Shown here: one piece after another, positions 23,335-32,879 of the stretch | How the letters are laid out: every line of letters starts with the position of its first letter | Position numbering within the stretch: the first letter of the stretch is position 1 | From: Diphasiastrum complanatum | Taxonomy: Eukaryota > Streptophyta > Lycopodiopsida > Lycopodiales > Lycopodiaceae | Assembly (NCBI GenBank): GCA_029204225.1 | Contig: CM055102.1 | Location: 39,865,063 to 39,929,062, forward strand | Length of the DNA stretch: 64,000 nt | Reading direction: 5' to 3' | The notes under the pieces: model-generated | Told to the model about the DNA's origin: nothing | Databases searched by the model: none | Seen by the model: the letters and a program-made list of their open reading frames with translations, nothing else | Translations under genes and position numbers: made by a program

Positions 23335-24350
23335 AATGAACCCCAGGTTCGATCCCAGAGATCGAACATGAGGTTCATCCACAAACAACTAAAACTTTCA
23401 AAGCCCTCACCCTCACCCCAGGATTTGAGGTACAAATTAAATCAGATTATTGGTCACCCCAGGATTTGAGGTACAAAATAAATCAGATTAGTGGTGTATG
23501 GTGCAAAACTACTTCTTAGAAATAGAGGATGAACCCTGGGATCGATCCCAGAGTTCATCCAACTCACTCTTTTCAGGTCCTTGGTATACAATACATTTTC
23601 AACACGTTTTGAGTACTCAAAAATCTGAAACAACCAAGAAGAAATTGCCAAATCTTCCTATTCTATATAGGACCTCACAAGAAAGAGGGCCTCGCTGCTC
23701 CTATCTTGTAAACAAAATCAATTTTCTTGAACCCCTCGCAGCTCCTATTCAATGGTGGCGTACCAAGCTATAAAAACAAACAGCGTATTCATGTTGCACA
23801 GTAGTGTGCCTCTGAAGTACGAAATACGAAATCCGAAATAGAATTACAGAAGGCACAGCCTTCACGCTATCAGCTACCCATGTCAGCGCAGATCATGCCA
23901 GCTTATAATTGCGTAGATCTTGATTCCTGAAGGTTAAGCTATCTCTGTCAGCATTCCGAAGCAACGATGGCATGTTAGTGGTGGCGGACAATCAGCATGG
24001 GACTGTCAGCGATGGCCTATTTGGGTTGTTTTGTCAGTGACGGTCTCAGGGATGGCCTCAGCGATGGCCGCAGTAGGATTTTGTTGGCCATAGAAGCAAA
24101 AAAAAATCATGGCTGAACCTTGGAATCGATTATTGGGATCGATCTCAGGGTTCATCCATGAGTTTTCCTATGTTTTAAACCCACAGGCCGATCCCTCTGA
24201 ACCTTGGAATCGAACCCTGGGCTTGACCCCAGGGTTCATCCATGCGTTTTTCTATAGTTTGAACTCACAGGTCGATCCCAGGGATCACCCATTGGTTTTT
24301 CCTTCATTGAACCCAGAGATCGATCCGAGGGATCGACCCCAGGGTTCTAA
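23335..24350. repeat. cluster of GATCGATC-type hairpins
   Basis: Several dispersed imperfect palindromes share a TGAACCCTGGGATCGATCCC core and GGGTTCATCC. They lie near 23,340-23,380, 23,528-23,560, 24,116-24,165, 24,195-24,245, 24,268-24,290 and 24,297-24,345. The intervening sequence is not obviously repeated. No protein-coding content was recognised. The spacing is irregular, unlike a satellite. Confidence 0.6.
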
Positions 24351-24890
24351 CCCATATTTTCTCATTTCTTTGGACCGTTATTTCTCCTGGACCATTAGAT
24401 ACGTTGCTCTTTTCCTGTGAACCGTGGGCCAAGGTTTTTCGAACTACTTTTTACTACTATTCATCTGTGGGCCGGGGTCTTTGCACTAATTTATATTCTA
24501 TTCTATTCCGTGTGTGAAATGCAACTATCTCACGTATAAAATTTGTTGTTTCGAAGTACATAGATATTGTACTTTTTAGGTTTGAACCCTAGATCAATGC
24601 TTAATGAGGCAAACATGGGGGAGACATGAATATTTTCATAGTCAAGCTACATAGATTAGTGTAAAATGACTTTTATTGGGCCTTATTAATAAAATTTTTA
24701 CTTAAAATGAGTGATTTATTGACTAAAACTTTTATAATTATTAGGTGTTTCTTTATTAATTTTTCAATGTTTTGTACCATAAAATTCTATTTTAGTTTCT
24801 AAATGTCGTATTCACATTAAAAAAATGCGGTTGTTTTTTTATAGAAACATAGTTGTTTTTAATTTCTATTGTATAATGCATAATGGATTC
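24351..24890. other. AT-rich spacer, no gene seen
   Basis: No conserved frame. It precedes the YYDE ORF at 24,900. Confidence 0.45.
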
Positions 24891-24899
24891 ATATGTTAT

Positions 24900-25415
24900 T
24901 TTCGACAAGAAGCTTACAAAGCGCATGTCTGTGCCAAAACTCAACATAGAGAAAAGCACTATAAAAAAGAATCTAGAACTTTGAATGAAGGCCGTAAAGA
25001 TTCAAATGTGGATCCTACAACAAAAGGAGTATCAAGCTATTCATTTACAAACTTTCCTTACATTTCCTTGTCATCAACTGATAGGCAAAATCTAACTATG
25101 TCTAAATTGAGAGGTGATGACACATTTAAAGAGTCAAGGATGTTAGGAGAAGTCAAAGATTTGTATTATGATGAGAATGATTCAAATGTTGTGGTCTTCA
25201 TAACTGAAAACAAAGGACAAACTAGATTATTCAGTGTCAGTGAAATCCTTTGTGTAGTTCAGCGCATAACTCCGTCACATTTACAAAATGAAATGAGGGA
25301 GTGCTTTGAGGAGAGTGGAAATTTGATTCGTACATTGTCTTGTTATTTGTTTGGAATCACGCAAGCATCTGCATCAAATTTAGTTCCATTAAAATGTGAA
25401 AATATAGTAATTTAA
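24900..25415 (+). CDS. repeated unknown ORF, YYDE family, longest copy
   Basis: The frame is open from 24,825, but similarity to other copies begins about 24,895 (EAYKAHVCAKTQHREK). It goes on with NEGRKDSNVDPTTKGVSSYS, SSTDRQNLTMSKLRGDDTF, the family signature MLGEVKDLYYDENDSNVVVF plus ITENKGQ, and MRECFEESGNLIRTLSCYLF, and stops at 25,415. Intact copy, antisense to the copia element that follows. A BAH-like fold is a weak guess from the G(E/Q)(V/I)...YYDE..D pattern. A long open frame with conserved amino-acid signature and two diverged subfamilies suggests a real, probably transposon-carried, protein. Confidence 0.5.
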   Translation, partial: FRQEAYKAHVCAKTQHREKHYKKESRTLNEGRKDSNVDPTTKGVSSYSFTNFPYISLSSTDRQNLTMSKLRGDDTFKESRMLGEVKDLYYDENDSNVVVFITENKGQTRLFSVSEILCVVQRITPSHLQNEMRECFEESGNLIRTLSCYLFGITQASASNLVPLKCENIVI

Positions 25416-25417
25416 GG

Positions 25418-25991
25418 ACCAAAAATGGATCTTAGAAGATCCACAAGGTTGATTGTGTGTTTGATTAACAATCTATCACATACTAGTCAACCAAAAACAA
25501 GATCTAGTTTAGCAGCTAGATAGAAAACAAGTAGAGACAATCAAAACATCGATCAAGAACTGAATCCCAAGTTCACACGTGTGAAAATCAGGCTGTTGTA
25601 CGACTTGTGGACAGAGGTTAATGTGTGCCAAAGCTGGGTTTCATTGGAATCATTCACTATCATCATACAAAGAGACAAAATCTAAGTTTCCTCTTGAGGC
25701 TCCAAAATATGGAGAGTGGAAAGACATAGTAAAAGACACTTCCTTTGCAAAGTTAGGTGAAAATCGAGCATGTAATAAGGAAGTAGACTCAACTTTCTTG
25801 CCCTAAAGTGAAAACCCTAGCCTAGATCCTAAAGTCATGCTTGGTAGGTACAAATCTCATCATATCAAGGTCTAGATCCTACAAAGTAGGAATCACTACC
25901 GAATGGACACAACCACTCCTCTTGACTCGTGGTAACCTACATTAGGTATAGATTGCCATGTGGCACTTTGGCCATACAAGTGACGAACAAA
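25418..25991 (-). repeat. copia 3' noncoding / probable 3' LTR
   Basis: This is the reverse complement of 200-640 with scattered substitutions. A plus-strand frame at 25,621-25,806 (FPLEAPKYGEWKDIV) is not conserved in frame in the other copy, so I do not call it. It ends at the foldback insertion. Confidence 0.55.
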
Positions 25992-27121
25992 CATTAGGGC
26001 TCTTTTTGGACTCAAGAAGGGCCTCTTCCTTGCCTAAACGTGTTTGCTAATTAGAATTAATTAGCTCGCTTATCGTCCTACGTGGCAGTTTACCATGGGT
26101 TTATCATGAGTTAAGTCACACTTCAATAGGTTATCAAGGACAAGTAATTCAATGTAGTTTAAAATCTAAATAAAAAGATGTCCAAAAGATTTTCAAGGCC
26201 TTCAAAAAACCGTTTTATACCTTGAATTGAAAAAAAAGGGGGCCCAATATTTCATTAGGCCCCCAAATTGAAAAATAAGTTCAAAAAAAAAAATGGGGGA
26301 GACGGCATGGAGTACAACCCCCCCCCCGCACCCCCAACTTGTACACCCGCCCCCTTGTCATTTTCTCTCCCCCACGCCCCCCTCGTACCCGTTTCCTCCC
26401 CCTCCCATCGCACAGTCTCCTTCCCCCGAGGCCGCTGGCCCGATTGCACGTGTAGCAGCCTGGGGGAGACACATCCCTGTTGGCTTGCCATCCTCTGCCC
26501 TCAATGCCCTCACTTCAGGCCCCTGTTGGCACACTTCATCCTCACTTCACGGACATCAAGAAGGCGCCGCGGGGGAGGGGTGTTAATGTGTCTACCCTAA
26601 GCTGCTGCGCATGTAATTGGGCCAGCGGCTCAGGGGGGAAGGAGAATGCGCCACGGGGAGGGGGAGGGGGTGTGTACAGGGGGGTGTGGGGGAGAGAAAA
26701 TGACAAGGGGGGGGGGGGGGTACAAGTGGGGGTGGGCGTTGTACCCCATGCCCCCCCCCCCCCCCCCCCCCCTCCCCCTCCCCAATTTTTTTTTTTGAAT
26801 CTATATTTCAATTTGAGGGCCTAATGAGATATTGGGCTCTCTTTTTTTTCAATTCAAGGTATAAAAATGGTTTTTTGAAGGCCTTGAAAATCTCTTGGAC
26901 ATCTTTTTATTTAGATTTCAAATTTGAGCCTTATCACATAATCATTACACGTAGAGTTAAAGGAGAGTTAGTGGTGGGTAAGAATTTATAGATCTAATTT
27001 ACACCATTGGATGTGCCGTGTCATATGGACATTGTCACTCTTTTATTGGTACACATGTCATCATTAACACTAATTATAATTAGTGAAGAGGCCCTTTTTG
27101 AGTCCAAAAAGGGCCCTAATG
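25992..27121. mobile_element. foldback element with long inverted repeats
   Basis: The termini are CATTAGGG and CCCTAATG. The outer arms (25,992-26,030 and 27,083-27,121) and inner arms (26,158-26,476 and 26,587-26,922) are inverted copies. They include GGACTC...GGGCCTCTTC ends, AATCTAAATAAAAAGATGTCC, and long C-rich/G-rich tracts. The spacer is about 110 bp (26,477-26,586). It sits inside copia 3' sequence. The copy at 130-170 shows the uninterrupted site, and comparison gives no target-site duplication. No transposase; all frames inside are low-complexity artefacts. It could be a foldback or MULE-type non-autonomous element. Confidence 0.82.
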
Positions 27122-28534
27122 AATATATTGAGAATGGCAAGATTTGCCAATGTAGGCAATTTTTCAGGCTCCTCCTCAAATCTAGCCTTGGAAACAACAA
27201 TACTGTTATTAATCACTCCAATTGAAGATCTAAGCTTGACAAATGAATCTTTAGGTAAAGATTTAGTAAACAAATCAGCCAAGCAACTTGATGATGGCAC
27301 ATGTTGGAGCTTGATCTCTTTGGCTTGCACTTTCTCCCTCACGAAATGATGAGCAATCTCGATGTGTTTGCTCCTTGCATGGAATGTAGGATTAGTTGCA
27401 AGTGATTGGGCTGATTGGTTTTCACAATATATGATTGGGATCTCATCCTCCATGACATGAAGCTCCACCAATAGCCTTTTAAGCCACAAAACCTCCTTGC
27501 ATGTTGATGTCAAGGCCTTGTACTCAGATTCTGTGGAAGATAAGGTGATGGGATCTTGCTTTTTGGAAAGCCATGATACTACTCCATCACTTAGAAGGGT
27601 GGCAAAAGCACTAATCTTGGCTCTTAAGCCAAGATTAGTCCCTCTATACAAAATGCCAAAATTTTTAGTAGATGAAATGTATCTAAGAACTCTTTTGGCC
27701 ATCTTCCAATGTGAAACTAGAGGACTTTGCATGAATTGGCTTAACTTTCCAACACTATAAGTAAGATCAGGTCTAGTTATAGTTAAATAAATCAAGGAGC
27801 CTATAAGCCCTCCATACAATGTGATGTCCTCAAAGGATGCTTTTACATGTTGCTCCATTGGTGTCTCAATGGCTTTACAATTCTTCATTCCAAATCTATC
27901 TAGGATGGATGTAGCATACTTAGATTGACAAATAAAGCTAAAATCACATCCTCTAATAACCTCTATTCCTAGAATGAAGCTTAATAGGCCGAGATCTACC
28001 ATTTTAAACTCTTCTGCCAAAGCAATTTTTACATCTCTAATTCCATCTTGATCATTACCACTCAAGATAATGTCATCTACATACAAAACAAGAATAATGA
28101 TCTTGCCATCATGAAATCTTAAGTACAATGATGGATCATAAGCACTCATTACAAAATTGATGGAAATGAGAAAAGAGTTTATCCTAGAGTAGCATGCTCT
28201 AGGTGCTGGCTTGAGCCAAAAAAGGCTCTTCTTCAAGCCTACACATCTTTCCTTCATGCTTTGCCTTGATGAAGCCCTCAGGTTGCCTCATGTAGATCTC
28301 TTCCTCCAAATAACCATTGAGGAATGCATTTGTGAAATCAAGTTGGAATAGCTCCCAATTGAAGGTTGTAGCCAGATTAATGATCAACCTAATAGTAACA
28401 AGCTTAGCCCCAGGAGCAAAAGTCTCATCATAATCAATGCCTTTGGTTTGTAAAAAACCTTTGGCTACAAGCCTAGCTTTATGCTTACTTATTGATCCAT
28501 CTTGATTATACTTCAATCTAAACACCACTTGCAA
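27122..28534 (-). CDS. copia reverse transcriptase and RNase H
   Basis: This is the best-preserved retroelement coding region here. The minus-strand RT starts with KHKARLVAKGFLQTKGIDYD, LFQLDFTNAFLNGYLEEEIY and MRQPEGF, shifts frame near 28,230, then continues LYVDDIILSGND (catalytic YVDD) and FKMVDLGLLSFILGIEV. RNase H follows with SKKQDPITLSSTESEYKAL, ARSKHIEIAHHFVREKV and CLADLFTKSLP. The foldback element interrupts the last codons near 27,121. Few stops suggest a younger insertion than its neighbours. Confidence 0.93.
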
Positions 28535-29147
28535 TCAAGTGGTTTCTTCCCTTGAGGAAGATTCACAAGATCCCAAGTATGATTCTCAATGAGCGCATCA
28601 TACTCTACTTGCATAGCATTCATCCAACTCTTAGATTTATAGGCATCTTCATAGCATGTTGGCTCATCTAACATTGAAGTAAGAAAGGTGTAAGATGATG
28701 AGTCTTCCCTTTGATCACCTTGACCATCATAGGTGAGCCTCAATGGCTCGGTCCTTGCCCTTGTAGATCTTCTTGGAGTTCTTGGAGTTATTGCATATTG
28801 AGGTGGATCCTCAAGTTCTTCTTCACTTGGAAGCTCCTCCTCCATCCTAGCATGATCCATGGCATCAAGATGATTAGTAGCATTATCATCCAAATCACAA
28901 GCATGTCCTCATAAAAAATAACATCCCTACTCACTATCACCTTGCTAGTGATGGGATTGAAGACTCTATATCCTTTGCTATTCTCACCATATCCTACAAA
29001 GATGGAGGTTGCATCATCCTTCTTCCTTGTATCCAAGGATTGGTGTACATAGAAAGTGGATCCAAAAACTTTGAGATCCTTGAGATTGGGCTTCTCTCCA
29101 AATAGAGCTTCAAATGGCGTGATTCCTCCAATGGCTAGGTTAGGCAA
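28513..29147 (-). CDS. copia integrase C-terminal region and linker to RT
   Basis: The frame 29,147-28,788 gives GITPFEALFGEKPNLKDLKV, FGSTFYVHQSLDTRKKDD, FVGYGENSKGYRVF and VIVSRDVIFYED. After a frameshift at about 28,890 comes an acidic/Pro linker (RRSTRARTEPLRL) and the RT beginning DAYKSKSWMNAMQVEYDALI. Another shift near 28,520 separates this from the RT frame. Confidence 0.88.
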
Positions 29148-29149
29148 TC

Positions 29150-29776
29150 TATTTCACAAATAATTAGCACAAGCTATTGCCTCACCCCAAAACGGTCTGG
29201 ATAGAGAAGCATCTAGCCTTAAGGCCTTAGCACACTTTCAAAGAGATCTATTTCTTCTCTCACTCACTCCATTTTGTTGAGGGGTGTATGGACATGACAA
29301 CTCCCTCTTTATGCCATTAGAACTACAAAAGTCAGTCAACTTATTGGAGATATATTCACCTCCATTATCACTCCTTAAAACCTTAATCTTGGTACTAAGT
29401 TGATATTCTACCGAAGTATTGAACTTTACAAAAGAATCAAACACCATAGATTTGCTAGACAAGAGGTACATCCAACAATATCTAGAATAGTCATCAATGA
29501 GGATTACATAATACTTGGCACCACCATTAGGCTCATGTGGAAAGCTATGAACATCCGAATGGATGACTTAAAGAGGAGAGCTTGATCTTGATGTAGATCT
29601 TGAGAAGGGTAGTTTATGGGCCTTTTAGAGGCTACATGCTTCACATATCTTCCCACACTTTGACATATGCTTGGGGAGGCCGAGTGCAAGCTCCTTTGCA
29701 CACATGTTTCCATGGCTTTGAAGTTGGGGTGGTGCATAGTTCCACCTTGCAAATTCAATGTATAAATTTTTAACAA
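29150..29776 (-). CDS. copia pre-integrase zinc region and integrase core
   Basis: Pre-integrase region IYTLNLQGGTMHHPNFKAME (29,776-29,700), then decayed linker. The integrase core follows with KVLRSDNGGEYISNKL (catalytic Asp) and CPYTPQQNGVSERRNRSL (catalytic Glu), from 29,471 to 29,238. The zinc-binding HHCC has lost residues and the first catalytic Asp segment is out of frame. Gag and protease are missing; the element is 5'-truncated at about 29,780. Confidence 0.85.
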
Positions 29777-29779
29777 AAT

Positions 29780-30125
29780 AATATCTACAGCAGAAGATTA
29801 ATGCATGCTATGAATCAATGCGTTCCACATTAAGCAAGAATGAGTGATCTTCAGACACCAAAGCAATAAAGAACGCATAGCATTTCTCATCAAAATGATA
29901 CATATATATATACTGCTTGGCTCATATGTGGCCTACACCCAAACAGTGCTTCACGGTAGCCATGGTGTATCAATCACAACGGAAACAATTTTATGAATTG
30001 GAAATTTTATTGCCATCATAACCTTTACTTGTCTTTGCTAGAAAATGGTCACTCTATGAGATGTCATATGTTGGGTGCATTCTATCAACTAACCATCATG
30101 TTTCTAATCCAAAGAAGCTAGAAAG
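29780..30125. repeat. repeat shared with 7,300-7,690
   Basis: Untranslated-looking sequence containing ATACATATATATATACTG, collinear with the stretch upstream of the TPD1-like gene. It connects copia sequence to gypsy sequence here. Confidence 0.55.
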
Positions 30126-30129
30126 AGTT

Positions 30130-31215
30130 AGCCATCGCCGGTATATTTATGCATATGCAGAAAGGACTTACATTCTATATGAAGTTCTGAAGAAGGGGGT
30201 AGTATACAAAAACACTATTCGGTGGTATAAGGCATTCCAAGATTTAATAGACAACTTGGTAAATGCCCCAATTTTGCGGCCACCAGATTGGAGCAAGTCG
30301 TTTCATGTTCATGCAAATGCATCTCAAACGACGGTGGGTTTTGTTTTAGCACAACCGGGGGAAGAAAAAGGGTATGGTCACCCAGTTTGTTATGCAAGTA
30401 AGATGCTCAAACCTGCAAAAAAAGAACTATTCAACTACGGAGAGAGAGGCACTAAGTTTGATTTTTGCTCTTCGCAAGTTTCGACATTTTCAGTTGGATA
30501 ATAGATTCGTTGTCTACATGGATCATCAGCCTTTACTATATTTAGTTCATAAACTAGCAATTGCTAGTAGGATTGCAAGATATTCTATTCCAGGAGTTTG
30601 AATTTGATATTCGGATCCGACCAGGCAGAGTAGATACGATCGCAGATCAATTGTCTCGCATTGAGATGAGGGATACTGAGGCAGGCATTGATGAAATGCT
30701 AGATGCTCAGTTGTTTAGCTCGGAGACATTATATGAGTCCTAGTATAGTGATTTATATAATTTTTTAATGCATGGAACGTTTCCGGGACATTTTAAGAAA
30801 TCTCAATGGTGCCAATTGATTTGATGATTGCGTGACTTTCAGGTAATTGAAGGTCAGTTGTATAAACGCGTTCATGATCAAGTGTTAAGACGATGTGTCC
30901 AGTTGCAAGATATACGGGCTATTATTGATGAAGCTCATTCGGGGTCCATGGGTGGACGTTTCCCCACCAAAATAACTGTGCATAAGATTTTGCAGGCAGG
31001 GCCAAGGCTGTGGAAAGATACTATGGCATTCTATCATAGTTGCGATGTTTGTCAATGACAAGGGCGGTCGGTTCGCAGATGGATTATCCATTGGTACCAC
31101 TACATCCAATAGAGCCATTTCAACGATGGGGATTAGATTTTAGTGGTAAAATTAACCCGACTTTGGCAAATGGGCACAAATATATTGACGTAGCAACTGA
31201 TTACACTACGAAGTG
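30130..31215 (+). pseudogene. gypsy RT end, RNase H and integrase start
   Basis: Frames in succession: RRYIYAYAERTYILYEVLKK; AFQDLIDNLVNAPILRPPDW; SFHVHANASQTTVGFVLAQP (RNase H, with the catalytic Asp of DAS replaced by Asn); HPVCYASKML; then TTEREALSLIFALRKFRHFQ, VVYMDHQPLLYLV; EFDIRIRPGRVDTIADQLSR; integrase zinc region RCVQLQDIRAIIDEAHSGSM and SCDVCQ; WGLDFSGKINPTLANGHKYI. Stops occur after CDVCQ and at TTKWA. Confidence 0.88.
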
Positions 31216-31620
31216 GGCATAAGCGAAAGCCTTGCTGAACAATTTAGCAAAATCGACTGCCAAATTCATATTTAATAATATTTTAGCTCAATTTGGATGT
31301 CCATTAGAAATTGTGTCTGATAGAGGTCCACATTTTGTGAATAATACTTTGAAGGAGATTGGCATATTTGTTCCGAATTAATCCCAAGATGTCAACTTCT
31401 TACTATCCGCATGGTAATGGTCAAGCCGAGGCTACCAATAAAGCTTTGAAGGCTATTATAGCAAAATAGGTGTTGGAAAAAGGAGGTTCATGGCATGAAT
31501 TTTTGCAACTAGCGTTATGGGGTGTACTGCACAGCCTATAAGATTTCTATTGGATACACACCATTCCAATTGGTTTATGGCACAGATGCTATTATGCCAT
31601 ATGAGTTCACGATTAAAGTT
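31216..31620 (+). pseudogene. gypsy integrase core, C-terminal part
   Basis: Continuation of the preceding integrase: AKSTAKFIFNNILAQFGCPL, EIVSDRGPHFVNN (second catalytic Asp), then SYYPHGNGQAEATNKALKAI (catalytic Glu) and QLVYGTDAIMPYEFTIK. It is cut at about 31,610 by an LTR in opposite orientation. Frame changes are frequent. Confidence 0.85.
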
Positions 31621-32110
31621 TGAATAAATCAAACTTGTCTTCAATCGGGATTGTATCTGATCTATGTACTAATAGAACAATATTAGTTTTGATTGAATAC
31701 GCATGCAGAAATTATGTGCGGAAAGTAAGAGACAACTTAAGACAATTTTAGACAATTAGAAATTGTTGATCAAAAACGAATTTATAATTCTGAATCTGAT
31801 TTAATAAACATCTCTTGTTGTCTTATCTCGTTGTTGTGTCTCTGATTGAATGAGTTGGTTACAACGAGTAGTGCACATGTATTTATATTGCTACAAGACA
31901 GGTCTTTTGGCCTTTCAATTTTGTAACAGTAGATCTAACCATTTACGATGGTTGATATTCAAATAGACGCTTTGTTTTTAAGGTCGAATAATTTCTATTC
32001 GCAAATATTTCGCGACACTCTGTCTCTTCTACTCAGCTTTGTGTTTCGCAAATTATTCACGACAATTGTCTCGTCGTGACATTTTCATGTTTCGCGAATT
32101 GTTTGCGACA
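31610..32110 (-). repeat. reversed LTR, partner of 44,630-45,193
   Basis: The reverse complement matches 44,630-45,193 (AATCGTGAA...GTCTCTTACTTTC). It abuts the gypsy integrase without a primer binding site. The strand is the LTR sense inferred from the 45-kb copy. Confidence 0.6.
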
Positions 32111-32406
32111 GATGACAGTTTCGGAGCTTGAAGTAGAATCCAGAACATTTCACGAATTTTTGTGACAATTTCACGACATCTGAGGTTTGAACAGGAAACA
32201 GAATATTTTCGAGACAAGATTCTGTTTGCAAATCTTTCTAGTTGACTGCAAGACAAAGTTCGCGAATCGTTCGAGGTTGATTACGAATAAAAATGTTTTG
32301 AGTTCGCGTTTGTTTCTTATCCTTTGTCAAGTAAACTGCGCTTTGTTAGTAGAATCAAGATCTGTTCGATTAGTTGTTCTACAGATAGTCAACTTGTTAC
32401 AGAGAT
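32111..32406. other. TTCGCGAA-rich noncoding stretch
   Basis: Repeated short motifs such as TTTCGCGAATT and TTCGCGAATCG occur at irregular spacing from about 31,990 to 32,310. No conserved frame. Confidence 0.4.
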
Positions 32407-32799
32407 ATGGCTGAGAACAGAGTACAAAGAAGGCCACAACGATGTCAGGAGGATGTTCCAACGGTCGAGACAGAACATGGGATACCCTTGAATTTTCAAG
32501 TGCTTTTACATCTAAGGCAACAACGAATAACTAAAATAGCGAGGCAGATGCTGGCAGACCAACAATTGCAACATCAATCGATGACAACACAATCAGTGGC
32601 AAGCCAACAGGTGGAGAGGCAGTTGGACAAAAGTCAACAGGTGGAGAGGCAGCTGGACAAAAATCAGTTAGGAGGATTTGAGTGCTGGAACATCGGTTCT
32701 TGGATTATTGGCGTGCCTATTTTGTTTTGGATATGTATAGGCATACTTGTCTTGCATAGGCTGCTGACTATAATGAGCAGATGGAAGATCAAAATGTGA
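32407..32799 (+). CDS. unrecognised Q-rich protein with one membrane segment
   Basis: 130 codons starting MAENRVQRRPQRCQEDVP. A Gln-rich middle contains two tandem copies of QQVERQLDK (about residues 65-85, likely coiled coil), followed by a strong hydrophobic segment WIIGVPILFWICIGILVLH near residues 98-118 and a short basic tail. A type II or tail-anchored membrane topology is possible. It sits between a reversed LTR and ORF X in the same strand. The 44-kb copy of this region lacks it, so it is either an insertion or lost there. No known family recognised. Confidence 0.4.
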   Translation: MAENRVQRRPQRCQEDVPTVETEHGIPLNFQVLLHLRQQRITKIARQMLADQQLQHQSMTTQSVASQQVERQLDKSQQVERQLDKNQLGGFECWNIGSWIIGVPILFWICIGILVLHRLLTIMSRWKIKM

Positions 32800-32879
32800 A
32801 ATAATCAATAAGTATTGGGCTATGGAAAATTTTGTACATCAATTTCGATTATAGTGAAATATGAGAAAATGGTGTACAC

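Noticed and set aside
26255-26824. Overlapping Pro/Gly-rich open frames on both strands
   Set aside because: They are created by poly-C/poly-G runs in the foldback arms. No conserved protein pattern; low complexity only.
30361-30440. Intact gypsy polyprotein at 30-31.6 kb
   Set aside because: The frame changes several times, with stops and an Asn for the RNase H catalytic Asp; called a pseudogene.
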